Under the pieces are notes generated by a model. That model was not told the origin of the DNA, made no database searches, and saw nothing but the letters and a program-made list of their open reading frames with translations. DNA of 32,629 nt from Pseudomonadota bacterium (GTDB taxonomy: Bacteria; Pseudomonadota; Gammaproteobacteria; Burkholderiales; Ferrovaceae): positions 1 through 32,629 of the forward strand of contig JAJZPY010000003.1 in the NCBI GenBank assembly GCA_021811005.1, read 5' to 3'. Both the position numbers and the translations under genes were made by a program. Of the stretch, positions 14,472-21,406 are shown piece after piece (position 1 is the stretch's first letter; each line of letters opens with the position of its first letter).

Positions 14472-15128
14472 TTAATTGTGGACGTGATGAATCAGGCGGC
14501 TGAGGGTTTCCGGGGCGATGTTCAGGTACTGGGCCAGATCTTTTTTGGTCAGTTGTTCGAGAAACTCGGGGTGCTTGCGCTGGAAGCGGGCCATTCTTCC
14601 GGCGGCATCCAGCAGGTGCAGCGTGATGGTGTGGGCCATGATGTCGCTCATGTGCCGCATGACCTGATATTCAAAATCGTGCTTGAGCGTTTTGTGATCG
14701 TCGAGAAAGGTTTTCCATGCGGGCATGGAGCATTTGGCAACGATGGTTTTTCTGAGGGCAATGATGCTGTAGGGAGAGCGCGTGCCCAGGGTCCAGGCGG
14801 CATAACAGGTTTCGAACTCGTCTTCGCCGGAAAAGCGCAGCGTCATGTCCTTGCCTTGCTTGTTGGTCACCACCCGTTTGAGCAGTCCTTCCAGGATGAA
14901 AAACTGCCCCATTTCGCTGCATCCCTGGGTCAGGAGGATTTCGTCCTTGTCGATTTCCACCACCGACAGGATTTTCTCCAGGTCGCGCCATTCGGCAGTG
15001 CCCAGACATTGCAGTGCAATATTCCGTTCCAGGCGCCCCTGAAACTGGCAGCGCAACGGATGTTGCGAGAGCGGGATTTCATTGCAAGGATCGGCGCAGC
15101 TGGGTTTCATGGTGGGGCAGGCTCGCAT
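14472..15128 (-). CDS. Crp/Fnr-family transcription regulator, Cys-rich N-terminus and short C-terminus
   Basis: A 218-residue regulator with a cyclic-nucleotide-binding-type beta-roll (about 40-150, with DEILLTQGCSEMGQFFILEGLLKR) and a dimerisation helix. The HTH has LTKKDLAQYLNIAPETLSRLI, including the E--SR recognition residues shared with FNR. Cysteines at 4, 11, 15 and 27 precede the beta-roll and another lies in FETCYAAW, so an FNR-like iron-sulfur or thiol switch is possible though the spacing differs from E. coli FNR. The protein ends ten residues after the ETLSR motif, so the wing hairpin that usually follows is missing; none of the downstream frames restores it. ATG at 15128 or 15110 could be the start; neither has a clear ribosome site. 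It is upstream of and co-directional with the ArsR-led operon. Confidence 0.85.
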   Translation of the reverse strand: MRACPTMKPSCADPCNEIPLSQHPLRCQFQGRLERNIALQCLGTAEWRDLEKILSVVEIDKDEILLTQGCSEMGQFFILEGLLKRVVTNKQGKDMTLRFSGEDEFETCYAAWTLGTRSPYSIIALRKTIVAKCSMPAWKTFLDDHKTLKHDFEYQVMRHMSDIMAHTITLHLLDAAGRMARFQRKHPEFLEQLTKKDLAQYLNIAPETLSRLIHHVHN

Positions 15129-15146
15129 CGATAAGTTTAAATAATA

Positions 15147-15190
15147 AAACTCCCCCGATCTATAATTTCAAAGGCTCCGAATGGGAGTTT
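15147..15190. repeat. Inverted repeat in the AT-rich gap upstream of the Crp/Fnr gene
   Basis: AAACTCCC (15147-15154) and GGGAGTTT (15183-15190) are exact reverse complements around 28 bases. The gap 15129-15314 separates divergently transcribed genes and is much more AT-rich than its surroundings. A second short dyad, AACCTT (15250-15255) and AAGGTT (15266-15271), lies closer to the plus-strand gene. These are candidate regulator sites for the divergent pair. Confidence 0.35.
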
Positions 15191-15314
15191 AACGGACAGT
15201 CGTCAGAATTAATATCATCCTTTGAGGTTTATTATTATTCATATTTTTTAACCTTCATATAATGAAAGGTTCAGAATTCCCAAAACAGCGGGCAGGGCAG
15301 ATTGGAGGTGACCG

Positions 15315-15668
15315 ATGCATCCACTCACAAGGGCAGGCATCGCCTACATTGCAGGAGCATTGGCCAGCGGGAAGACCGGCGCGGGAGTCTTTGACTATGC
15401 CCACTGTAAAAACTATGTGTTCAGCGGGTCGGTGAATCACGCCTACGTGTCGGTATTCGATCATCATCGGCAATGCCACATCACGGGCCACCCCGAGCAG
15501 CTCTACGATCAGGGTCAGGAGGTTTTCATTTCAATTATTCTGAGCAGCACTCATTTCACGGGCTATGACTTTTGCGATTCCCGAGCCTTTTGCGGGGATG
15601 TGGACGGCTCCACAGTGACCTTTCATGAGCAGGATTCAATGACTCGTTTCAGTTTTCGCATTTTGTGA
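15315..15668 (+). CDS. Hypothetical small protein with aromatic-Asp repeats
   Basis: A 117-residue protein that starts with ATG behind a good GGAGG site. No enzyme motif is recognised. It contains loosely repeated units of about 16-22 residues, each starting with an aromatic residue and Asp (F26-D27, F48-D49, Y64-D65, Y84-D85, with a degenerate F103-H104), followed by polar residues and often a Gly. This suggests a small beta-rich repeat fold. Cysteines are at 31, 54, 87 and 93. There is no clear signal peptide. It is divergent from the Crp/Fnr regulator across an AT-rich gap and 57 bp upstream of the membrane-protein gene. The good ribosome site and length support a real gene; its function is unknown. 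Confidence 0.65.
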   Translation: MHPLTRAGIAYIAGALASGKTGAGVFDYAHCKNYVFSGSVNHAYVSVFDHHRQCHITGHPEQLYDQGQEVFISIILSSTHFTGYDFCDSRAFCGDVDGSTVTFHEQDSMTRFSFRIL

Positions 15669-15725
15669 AATATTTTCCTGCCACCATGGGATGCACAGTG
15701 TCGTTACCCGTGTACAGGTCTTTTT

Positions 15726-16493
15726 ATGGTCCAAAATTCTGCTGTTGTTCAAAACCTGCGTTGCAAAGTCCCGGAAGTCACCCTGGGTTTCTGGATTGTC
15801 AAAATCGCCGCAACCACCTTGGGGGAGACGGGCGGTGATGCGGTTTCCATGTCCCTCGGTCTGGGTTATCTGATCAGCACCCTGATTTTTGCAGTGATTT
15901 TCCTGCTGGCGGTTTCGGCTCAGGTGAAGTCGGGGAAATTTCACCCGCTGCTCTATTGGATCACGATCATCGCCACCACCACGGTGGGCACGACGCTGGC
16001 CGACTTCGCCGACCGCTCCCTGGGCATTGGCTATGCCGGAGGTGCCATCCTGCTTGCTGTCTTGCTGGCGGGGTCGCTGCTGGTCTGGAAAAAAAGCCTG
16101 GGCAGCGTGTCCTTTCGCAGCGTGGGCGATTCCGGGACCGAAGTCTTTTACTGGATCACCATCCTGTTCTCGCAAACGCTGGGGACGGCGCTGGGGGACT
16201 GGACGGCGGATTCGGCGGGACTGGGCTACGGTGGCGGTGCAGTGCTTTTTTCGGTGCTGATTGCGCTGGTGGCGGGGGCGTATTTCCGGACCGCGATTTC
16301 CAGGACGGCGCTTTTCTGGGCCGCCTTCATACTGACGCGGCCGCTGGGTGCCGTGGTGGGGGATTTTCTGGACAAGCCGGTCAGCGCGGGCGGCCTGGCC
16401 TTGAGCCGTTACGGCGCCTCCGTGGCGCTTGTGGTGTTCATTCTGGCCTGGCTTCTCTTCTTCAGGCAGCGTGCCGCTGGTTCGGGTCATTAG
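15726..16493 (+). CDS. Uncharacterised membrane protein with four internal repeats (COG4705-like)
   Basis: A 255-residue inner-membrane protein. The same motif occurs four times at the start of hydrophobic helices: IAATTLGETGGD, IATTTVGTTLAD, LFSQTLGTALGD and LTRPLGAVVGD. Each consists of small residues, a central LG or VG and a closing Asp, followed by a second hydrophobic segment, giving about eight helices in all. This resembles the uncharacterised membrane-anchored family COG4705 as recalled; no function is established. Four copies of a buried Asp suggest a transporter or channel, which is inference only. ATG at 15726 has a weak AGG site seven bases upstream. The gene begins 57 bp after the repeat-protein gene and could be co-transcribed with it. 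Confidence 0.75.
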   Translation: MVQNSAVVQNLRCKVPEVTLGFWIVKIAATTLGETGGDAVSMSLGLGYLISTLIFAVIFLLAVSAQVKSGKFHPLLYWITIIATTTVGTTLADFADRSLGIGYAGGAILLAVLLAGSLLVWKKSLGSVSFRSVGDSGTEVFYWITILFSQTLGTALGDWTADSAGLGYGGGAVLFSVLIALVAGAYFRTAISRTALFWAAFILTRPLGAVVGDFLDKPVSAGGLALSRYGASVALVVFILAWLLFFRQRAAGSGH

Positions 16494-16666
16494 GCGGAGG
16501 GAAACGGGATGATTTTCCTGGGTAAAAAGACCTATTGCAATTCCCTGCAACTTATTGCACAATGTCGTGTGCGATCTTCAAGTAGTGCAGTTGCTGTTAG
16601 GTTCAGTATTCCGCTGTCGCGGAAATTTCTCCCGCATCATCCCGCTGTCTTGACGCTCGCCCGACC

Positions 16667-16691
16667 AGGGGCAGCTCCCCTTTATTTTTTT
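16667..16691 (+). promoter_or_regulatory. Terminator-like hairpin in the cold-shock gene leader
   Basis: AGGGG (16667-16671) pairs with CCCCT (16677-16681) across a 5-base loop and is followed at once by a T-rich run containing seven consecutive T. It lies only 16 bases before the csp start codon. It could be an attenuator or a temperature-sensitive leader element. The whole leader (16494-16706) is over 150 bases, as is common for cold-shock genes, and also contains two copies of TATTGCA near 16533 and 16552. Confidence 0.45.
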
Positions 16692-16706
16692 CAGGATATT
16701 CAAGAC

Positions 16707-16910
16707 ATGGCAATCGGTACAGTTAAATGGTTCAACGACTCCAAGGGTTTCGGTTTCATCACGTCCGAGAACGGGGATGAAGACTACTTCGCCCATTTCT
16801 CCGCAATCCAGGGACAAGGTTTCAAGTCCTTGGCGGAAGGTCAGCGCGTCAGCTTTGACGTGACGACCGGCCCCAAGGGCAAGCAAGCTTCCAACATCCG
16901 TCCGGAGTAA
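16707..16910 (+). CDS. Cold-shock protein (CspA family)
   Basis: A 67-residue single cold-shock domain that binds single-stranded RNA and DNA and melts RNA structure. The RNP1 motif is KGFGFI within GTVKWFNDSKGFGFITSE; RNP2 reads YFAHFSAI in place of the common VFVHFSAI. The C-terminus has the usual EGQRVSFDVTTGPKGKQASNI. An open frame extends 66 codons upstream, but the family always starts at MA-GTVKWF, and AGGA precedes this ATG. A strong intrinsic terminator follows within 40 bases, so it is a single-gene transcript. Confidence 0.96.
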   Translation: MAIGTVKWFNDSKGFGFITSENGDEDYFAHFSAIQGQGFKSLAEGQRVSFDVTTGPKGKQASNIRPE

Positions 16911-16948
16911 CCGGAACGCAGTTGGCGCAGCTTTGCTGCCGGCAACAA

Positions 16949-16980
16949 CAAAGCCCGGCACCCGCCGGGCTTTGTCTTTT
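16949..16980 (+). terminator. Intrinsic terminator of the cold-shock gene
   Basis: An 11-bp perfect stem, CAAAGCCCGGC (16949-16959) with GCCGGGCTTTG (16964-16974), closes a 4-base ACCC loop and is followed by TCTTTT. It begins 38 bases after the csp stop. Confidence 0.92.
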
Positions 16981-17028
16981 ACACGACTCATTTGCCAGGC
17001 CGCACCGGCATTGATTAGGGCTCATGCC

Positions 17029-17274
17029 ATGACCACAGCGCAGATTTTCGATCACATCAAAAAAAGCGGACAGCTCCTTGATTCCGAAATAGCCAAGGAA
17101 CTGAAGCTCACGCGGGACCGCGTGCGCAACTCGTTGGTGGAGCTTTCTGAGCGCAGGATGATCACCTGTTGCGATGTGACGCGTTTCCACAATGGAAAAC
17201 CCGTGCAAGTGATTTTGTGCCGGGCTTCCGGATACATCCCTCCCGCGGCGCCAGGACGCAAGCCCGCCCGCTGA
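17029..17274 (+). CDS. Small winged-helix DNA-binding protein
   Basis: An 81-residue protein whose first 60 residues form a helix-turn-helix: MTTAQIFDHIKKSGQLLDSE, IAKELKLTRDRVRNSLVELS and the RRMITCCDVTRF wing. It looks like a minimal MarR/FaeA-type winged helix without an effector domain. Cysteines at 47, 48 and 64 could be redox-active, but nothing shows this. ATG at 17029 follows AGGG; the longer frame that starts inside the csp terminator is rejected. It stands between the csp terminator and an outer-membrane protein gene that starts 113 bp later, which it may regulate. Its real target is unknown. Confidence 0.65.
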   Translation: MTTAQIFDHIKKSGQLLDSEIAKELKLTRDRVRNSLVELSERRMITCCDVTRFHNGKPVQVILCRASGYIPPAAPGRKPAR

Positions 17275-17387
17275 CCGGGCGCAAGGTATGGTATAAGGGC
17301 TGCTGCATTTTGGTGCGCAGAGGCCCAAGACGCCTGGCGTCCGGGACATTCAGACAGAATTAAATAACTACAAAGAGGTTGTGGAGG

Positions 17388-17897
17388 ATGAAACGATTTG
17401 CTGTGACTGCATTGCTGTGCCTGTCCGTGGTTCCGGTTTTTGCGGAAGAAGGGCACGCTGAAAAGGGCTTGGACAACTACCTGGGAGTTTCGGCCAGTCG
17501 CCTGACCACCGGCGGGGCGTCCACGGGGCTGGGCGTCATGCTGGGCCACCGCTATTGCGAATATTTTGCGGCTGAAGTGGCGTACGAAGACACCGGTGCC
17601 CTCAATGCCGGCAACGAGCGGACTTCCGCTTATTCCGTGGCTGGCGTCGGTTACCTGCCGTTGACGGAACGGATTGAAGCCTACGGCCGCCTGGGACTGT
17701 CCACGGCCAATACCAAGGACATCACCGGTGCCAAGGCCAATCATGGCGGCACAACCTACGGGGCCGGGTTCGAAGGCAAGCTCACAAACCTGTACTCGGT
17801 CGCCATCGGCTGGGAACGGGTGCCGGTGGGAGACAATGTGGCCATCCCGCGTGGCAACGAAGATTCCTACACGGTGGGCATCATCCGCCGCTTCTGA
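17388..17897 (+). CDS. Outer-membrane beta-barrel protein
   Basis: A 169-residue exported protein. A signal peptide (MKRFAVTALLCLSVVPVFA, residues 1-19) is followed by about 150 residues of alternating polar and hydrophobic strands: LGVSASRL, GLGVMLGHRY, FAAEVAYEDTG, YSVAGVGYLPL, AYGRLGLSTA, GTTYGAGFEG, YSVAIGWERV and YTVGIIRRF. This is the pattern of an eight-stranded OmpA/OmpW-like barrel, with a C-terminal phenylalanine, the usual Bam recognition residue. ATG at 17388 with AGAGG nine bases upstream is preferred over a TTG at 17379. Role unknown; such small barrels are often stress-related. Confidence 0.78.
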   Translation: MKRFAVTALLCLSVVPVFAEEGHAEKGLDNYLGVSASRLTTGGASTGLGVMLGHRYCEYFAAEVAYEDTGALNAGNERTSAYSVAGVGYLPLTERIEAYGRLGLSTANTKDITGAKANHGGTTYGAGFEGKLTNLYSVAIGWERVPVGDNVAIPRGNEDSYTVGIIRRF

Positions 17898-17947
17898 TAT
17901 CGGGTTCGGGCCGGTTTTCTTCGCGGGGAACCGGTCCCGGCACCCTA

Positions 17948-19102
17948 TCAGCGCGTTGTTCCCCTTTCCCACTGCAACCGGAAGCGCCCGTCGCTTTCAC
18001 GCACCACGTCCGTTCCGAAAGGGCGGGATTCACGCGACAGCGTGTTGAACAGCCAGTCGGCTCCGGCCATTCCCGCATGGCGCACCTGCAGGGCACGAAT
18101 CTCGGTGGGGACCAGCGTGAACGACAGCAGTTGCCCGCTTGCGGCGTCCAGCACCGGAAAATACATGAACGAAAAACCCGAGCCGAAGGCATCGTATCCC
18201 TGGATGCCTTCGTAATCGTTGAGGAAATCGCCGCAGCCATACAGGATGGGCCGGCCGCGGTGAATTTCGATGGCCTTGATGTGATGGGAAGAATGCCCGT
18301 GCACCAGGTCCACGCCAGCCGTGTCGATCAGGCCGTGCGCAAAATCCCTTGCTTCCCGTGAAACAGTGAAATCCCAGTTGCTGCCCCAGTGGATGGACAG
18401 CACCGCCAGGTCGCCTGGCCGTTTTTCCCCATGCACCCGTTCCGCCACGTCCTGCAAGGCGGCGGGCGACAGGTCGGCAAGCCGGCAGACGCCCGGCTGT
18501 CCCGGGCCTGCGGACCATTCTGCCGGCACCCCGCTGTCGTCGGTGGCGCAGGAAAATACCAGCAGGCGCCCTTTGCCGGGCAGTTCCAGAATGGCAGGAG
18601 CCTGGGCCGCGGCATCGTTGCGTCCGGCGCCAGCACAATGGATGCCGGCCCGGTGCAGGGTGTCCAGGGTTTCCGTCAGGCCCAGGCGGCCCCAGTCCAG
18701 CAGATGATTGTTGGCGAGCGTGCAGCAGTCGATGGCGGCCGCGGTCAGGCAGGCGGCGTTGGCCGGATGCATGCGATAGTGCACCGCCTTGCCGGGCCAG
18801 GGGTGCGCGCTGGTGGTGAGCGCGGTTTCCAGATTGATGATGCGCGCGTCCGGACGCTGGTGCCGCAATTCGGCCAAGGCGTCCCCCCACACGTACGAAA
18901 AATCCGCGGGGCGCCGGATCGGCCCTGACACGCGCTCGGCCAGACGCACGTAATCAAGCGCCGAGCGCGCCACGGATTCTGTGAGCTGTGGCTGGCCCGG
19001 GTGGGGCAGGATCTGGTCGATGCCGCGTCCGGTCATGACGTCGCCGCACAGGAACAGGGATACGGGAAGCGCGGGGTCCATCCTTGTCACCGTGCGGGGC
19101 AT
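17948..19102 (-). CDS. CapA-family protein (poly-gamma-glutamate synthesis type, metallophosphatase fold)
   Basis: A 384-residue protein of the PgsA/CapA family, which has a calcineurin-like metallophosphatase fold. Motifs in order: LFLCGDVMTGRGIDQ (about 16-30), INLETALTT, LANNHLLDWG (the NNH metal-binding motif), LAVLSIHWGSNWDF, DLVHGHSSHHIK and YGCGDFLNDYEG. All conserved metal-binding residues are present. Bacillus CapA takes part in gamma-polyglutamate capsule export, but no capB/capC-like genes are nearby, and single CapA homologues in Proteobacteria have no settled role. No signal peptide or membrane anchor is seen. ATG at 19102 or 19081 could be the start, neither with a strong ribosome site. 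It is divergent from the L,D-transpeptidase gene across less than 70 bp. Confidence 0.88.
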   Translation of the reverse strand: MPRTVTRMDPALPVSLFLCGDVMTGRGIDQILPHPGQPQLTESVARSALDYVRLAERVSGPIRRPADFSYVWGDALAELRHQRPDARIINLETALTTSAHPWPGKAVHYRMHPANAACLTAAAIDCCTLANNHLLDWGRLGLTETLDTLHRAGIHCAGAGRNDAAAQAPAILELPGKGRLLVFSCATDDSGVPAEWSAGPGQPGVCRLADLSPAALQDVAERVHGEKRPGDLAVLSIHWGSNWDFTVSREARDFAHGLIDTAGVDLVHGHSSHHIKAIEIHRGRPILYGCGDFLNDYEGIQGYDAFGSGFSFMYFPVLDAASGQLLSFTLVPTEIRALQVRHAGMAGADWLFNTLSRESRPFGTDVVRESDGRFRLQWERGTTR

Positions 19103-19149
19103 TTGCTACGTTGGCAGTTGAGCAGGAAGGTCCTGCCGGAGCCCTTGGA

Positions 19150-20103
19150 ATGCAGTCCATGCTTCAAAAAACCTTGCAGGGAGCAGCCGTGTTGCTCGGT
19201 CTGGCTTTCCAGTCCGTTTTGGCGGCCACCTACCCGCTCCCGCCTGGCGCGGACCTGGTGGGGCGCGTGCAGGAAGTGGTGGCGACGGCACAGGACACGC
19301 TGCTCGACATCGCGCGGCGCCACGATCTGGGCTACGACGAAATCATCGCGGCCAACCCCAAGGTCGATCCCTGGCTGCCGGGTGCCGGCACGCGCGTGGT
19401 GTTGCCCACCCAGTTCATCCTGCCGGACGGCCCGCGGCGCGGCATCGTGGTGAACCTGGCCGCCATGCGCCTGTTCTATTTTCCGGTACCTGCAGCGGGG
19501 GAAGTCCCGGAAGTGGTCACGTTTCCCATCGGCATCGGGCGCATGGGCTGGAATACGCCCCTGGTGTCCACCCGCATCGCCTCCAAGGTGGCTGACCCCG
19601 TCTGGCATGTGCCCCCGTCCATCCAGCAGGAACATGCACAGGAAGGGGAAGTGCTGCCCGAATCGGTTCCTGCCGGCCCTGACAACCCGCTGGGTGACTT
19701 TGCCTTGATGCTCGATTTGCCGGGCTACCTCATTCATGGCACCAACAAGCCTTACGGGGTGGGGCGGCGCGTGAGCCATGGCTGCATCCGCCTGTATCCG
19801 GAAGACGTCGCCGACCTGTTTCGCCAGGTGAGCACTGGCCTTGCGGTCCGTTTCGTGGATCAATCCAATCTGGCAGGCTGGCTTGACGGCCGGCTTTATC
19901 TGCAGGCCCATGTGCCGCTCGCGGGCGATGCGGGGTCGGCCGCCAACCTGACCGCCATGGTGGACGCCGTACTCACCCAGGCGCATCGGGTGCCGGGCAC
20001 CGTCGTGGACTGGGATCTGGCCCTGAAACTGACGCGCGAAGCGCACAACCTGCCCGTTCCCGTCTTGCTCCCGGCGGTCCCTGCAGCGGAACCCGCACAC
20101 TGA
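19150..20103 (+). CDS. LysM-containing L,D-transpeptidase (ErfK/YbiS family)
   Basis: A 317-residue periplasmic enzyme. Signal peptide at about 1-26 (ending SVLA/AT), a LysM-like peptidoglycan-binding segment at about 38-90 (TLLDIARRHDLGYDEIIAANP), and a YkuD catalytic domain at about 98-235 with H196 in HGTNKP and the nucleophile C212 in SHGCIRL. Family members use L,D-peptide cross-linking, either joining peptidoglycan strands or attaching Braun lipoprotein to meso-diaminopimelate. The latter fits the convergent Lpp-like gene whose stop lies 18 bp away. ATG at 19150 follows GGAG at eight bases; the frame is open further left from a TTG, which is less likely. Catalytic motifs are intact. Confidence 0.92.
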   Translation: MQSMLQKTLQGAAVLLGLAFQSVLAATYPLPPGADLVGRVQEVVATAQDTLLDIARRHDLGYDEIIAANPKVDPWLPGAGTRVVLPTQFILPDGPRRGIVVNLAAMRLFYFPVPAAGEVPEVVTFPIGIGRMGWNTPLVSTRIASKVADPVWHVPPSIQQEHAQEGEVLPESVPAGPDNPLGDFALMLDLPGYLIHGTNKPYGVGRRVSHGCIRLYPEDVADLFRQVSTGLAVRFVDQSNLAGWLDGRLYLQAHVPLAGDAGSAANLTAMVDAVLTQAHRVPGTVVDWDLALKLTREAHNLPVPVLLPAVPAAEPAH

Positions 20104-20121
20104 ACCGGATTCACCGCTTCC

Positions 20122-20451
20122 TTATTTCTGCAGGGACTTCTGGAACATGCGGTTGCACTTTTCTTCGGTTTCCTTGCAGGCAGCCTTGGTGCTGGCGGCC
20201 ATCGCACGGGCCTCATCCGCCGCTTTCAGGGCGGCCGCTGCCGAAGCTTTCGCTTCATTCGCGCTGGCCTGGGCTGTCTGGGCTGAAGTGGCCGCTGCTT
20301 CGGCGCGCGCCACGGCTTCGTCTGCGGTGGCCTGGGCGTGACGGGCCGCGGCCGCGGCATTGTTGACCTCCTCGGTGGTGGCGCATCCAGCCAGGCCGAA
20401 ACCGGTCAGCAGGGCGGCCAGCGTCAGCAAGTGTTTGGCTCGGTAGGACAT
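20122..20451 (-). CDS. Lpp/OprI-like alanine-zipper outer-membrane lipoprotein
   Basis: A 109-residue lipoprotein. The signal ends in the lipobox LAGC with C23 as the lipidated residue. The mature part is an alanine-rich heptad coiled coil (residues 30-90) of the OprI/Lpp alanine-zipper type, and the chain ends FQKSLQK with Lys as the last residue (K109), the residue that in Braun lipoprotein is joined to peptidoglycan. Two cysteines (C92, C99) near the C-terminus are unusual. At 109 residues it is longer than E. coli Lpp (78). ATG at 20451 follows AAGGAG; the longer upstream frame is rejected. It is convergent with an L,D-transpeptidase, the enzyme class that makes this linkage. Confidence 0.87.
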   Translation of the reverse strand: MSYRAKHLLTLAALLTGFGLAGCATTEEVNNAAAAARHAQATADEAVARAEAAATSAQTAQASANEAKASAAAALKAADEARAMAASTKAACKETEEKCNRMFQKSLQK

Positions 20452-20588
20452 GACGATTCTCCTTGTTGAAATAACACGGGATGACAGGAATACCCCGATC
20501 TGCCAAATTGGAACCCTATACCCCTGTTGCCCAAGGCTGAATACATGCAACTACCTATACGTACTGCCCCTTATTCCGGAGCCGTCGC

Positions 20589-21335
20589 ATGCTGCCGGTT
20601 CTGATGGTGACCGGTGCGTCCCGCGGCATCGGGGCTGCCGTGGCGCGGCTGGGTGCCGCCGCGGGTTACGCCGTGTGCGTCAATTACCGCAGGGATCGCA
20701 CTGCGGCTGAACGCGTGGTGGCGGATATTGCGCGGGCAGGGGGCCGGGCTGTCGCCCTGCAGGCCGACGTATCCGTGGAAGCCGAAGTGGTGGCCCTGTT
20801 CCAGGCCGTGGATGCGACCTTGGGTCCTGTGGACGCCCTGGTGAACAATGCGGGCATCCTGGCCCCCCAGGCCCGGGTGGAGGCCATGGATGCCGCGCGC
20901 CTGGAGCGGATCCTGGCCGTCAATGTGACCGGCAGTTTCCTGTGCGCGCGCGAAGCGGTGCGGCGCATGTCCACCCGGCACGGCGGGCGCGGCGGCGCCA
21001 TTGTCAACCTGTCATCCCGCGCGGCGCGCCTGGGGGCAGCCGGGGAGTATGTGGACTACGCGGCGGCCAAGGCGGCGGTGGACACGCTCACCGTGGGGCT
21101 GGCCCGGGAAGTGGCTGCGGAAGGCATCCGGGTCAACGCGGTTAGTCCCGGAGTGATCTACACCGACATTCATGCCAGCGGCGGCGAGCCCGGACGGGTT
21201 GAACGGGTGAAGGAGAGCGTCCCCATGAAGCGCGGCGGTCAGCCCGAGGAAGTGGCGCGCGCCGTGCTCTGGCTGCTGTCGAAGGAGGCTTCGTACACCA
21301 CCGGCACTATCCTGGACGTGTCGGGCGGACGCTAG
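20589..21335 (+). CDS. Short-chain dehydrogenase/reductase (SDR)
   Basis: A 248-residue NAD(P)-dependent oxidoreductase of the classical SDR type. It has the cofactor motif TGASRGIG at residues 8-15, the NNAG motif, the catalytic Ser in VNLSSRAARLG and the Y-x3-K motif YAAAK. An arginine-rich stretch after the second strand (NYRRDRTAAE) suggests NADP(H) preference. The sequence is FabG-like (3-oxoacyl reductase or glucose dehydrogenase-like), but the substrate cannot be fixed. ATG at 20589 has GGAG seven bases upstream. It is divergent from the lipoprotein gene and ends just before a strong terminator shared with the cytochrome operon. Confidence 0.92.
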   Translation: MLPVLMVTGASRGIGAAVARLGAAAGYAVCVNYRRDRTAAERVVADIARAGGRAVALQADVSVEAEVVALFQAVDATLGPVDALVNNAGILAPQARVEAMDAARLERILAVNVTGSFLCAREAVRRMSTRHGGRGGAIVNLSSRAARLGAAGEYVDYAAAKAAVDTLTVGLAREVAAEGIRVNAVSPGVIYTDIHASGGEPGRVERVKESVPMKRGGQPEEVARAVLWLLSKEASYTTGTILDVSGGR

Positions 21336-21343
21336 GAGCAAAA

Positions 21344-21370
21344 AAAACGCCCTGCAGGGCAGGGCGTTTT
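21344..21370. terminator. Bidirectional intrinsic terminator between SDR and cytochrome genes
   Basis: A perfect 12-bp stem, AAAACGCCCTGC (21344-21355) with GCAGGGCGTTTT (21359-21370), closes a 3-base AGG loop. Its A-rich left flank and T-rich right flank give a U-tract in both directions. It lies between the convergent SDR (ending 21335) and diheme cytochrome (ending 21407) genes. Confidence 0.92.
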
Positions 21371-21406
21371 GAGTGCGAAGTCTGTGCTTCGCTTGACTTG
21401 TGTTTT

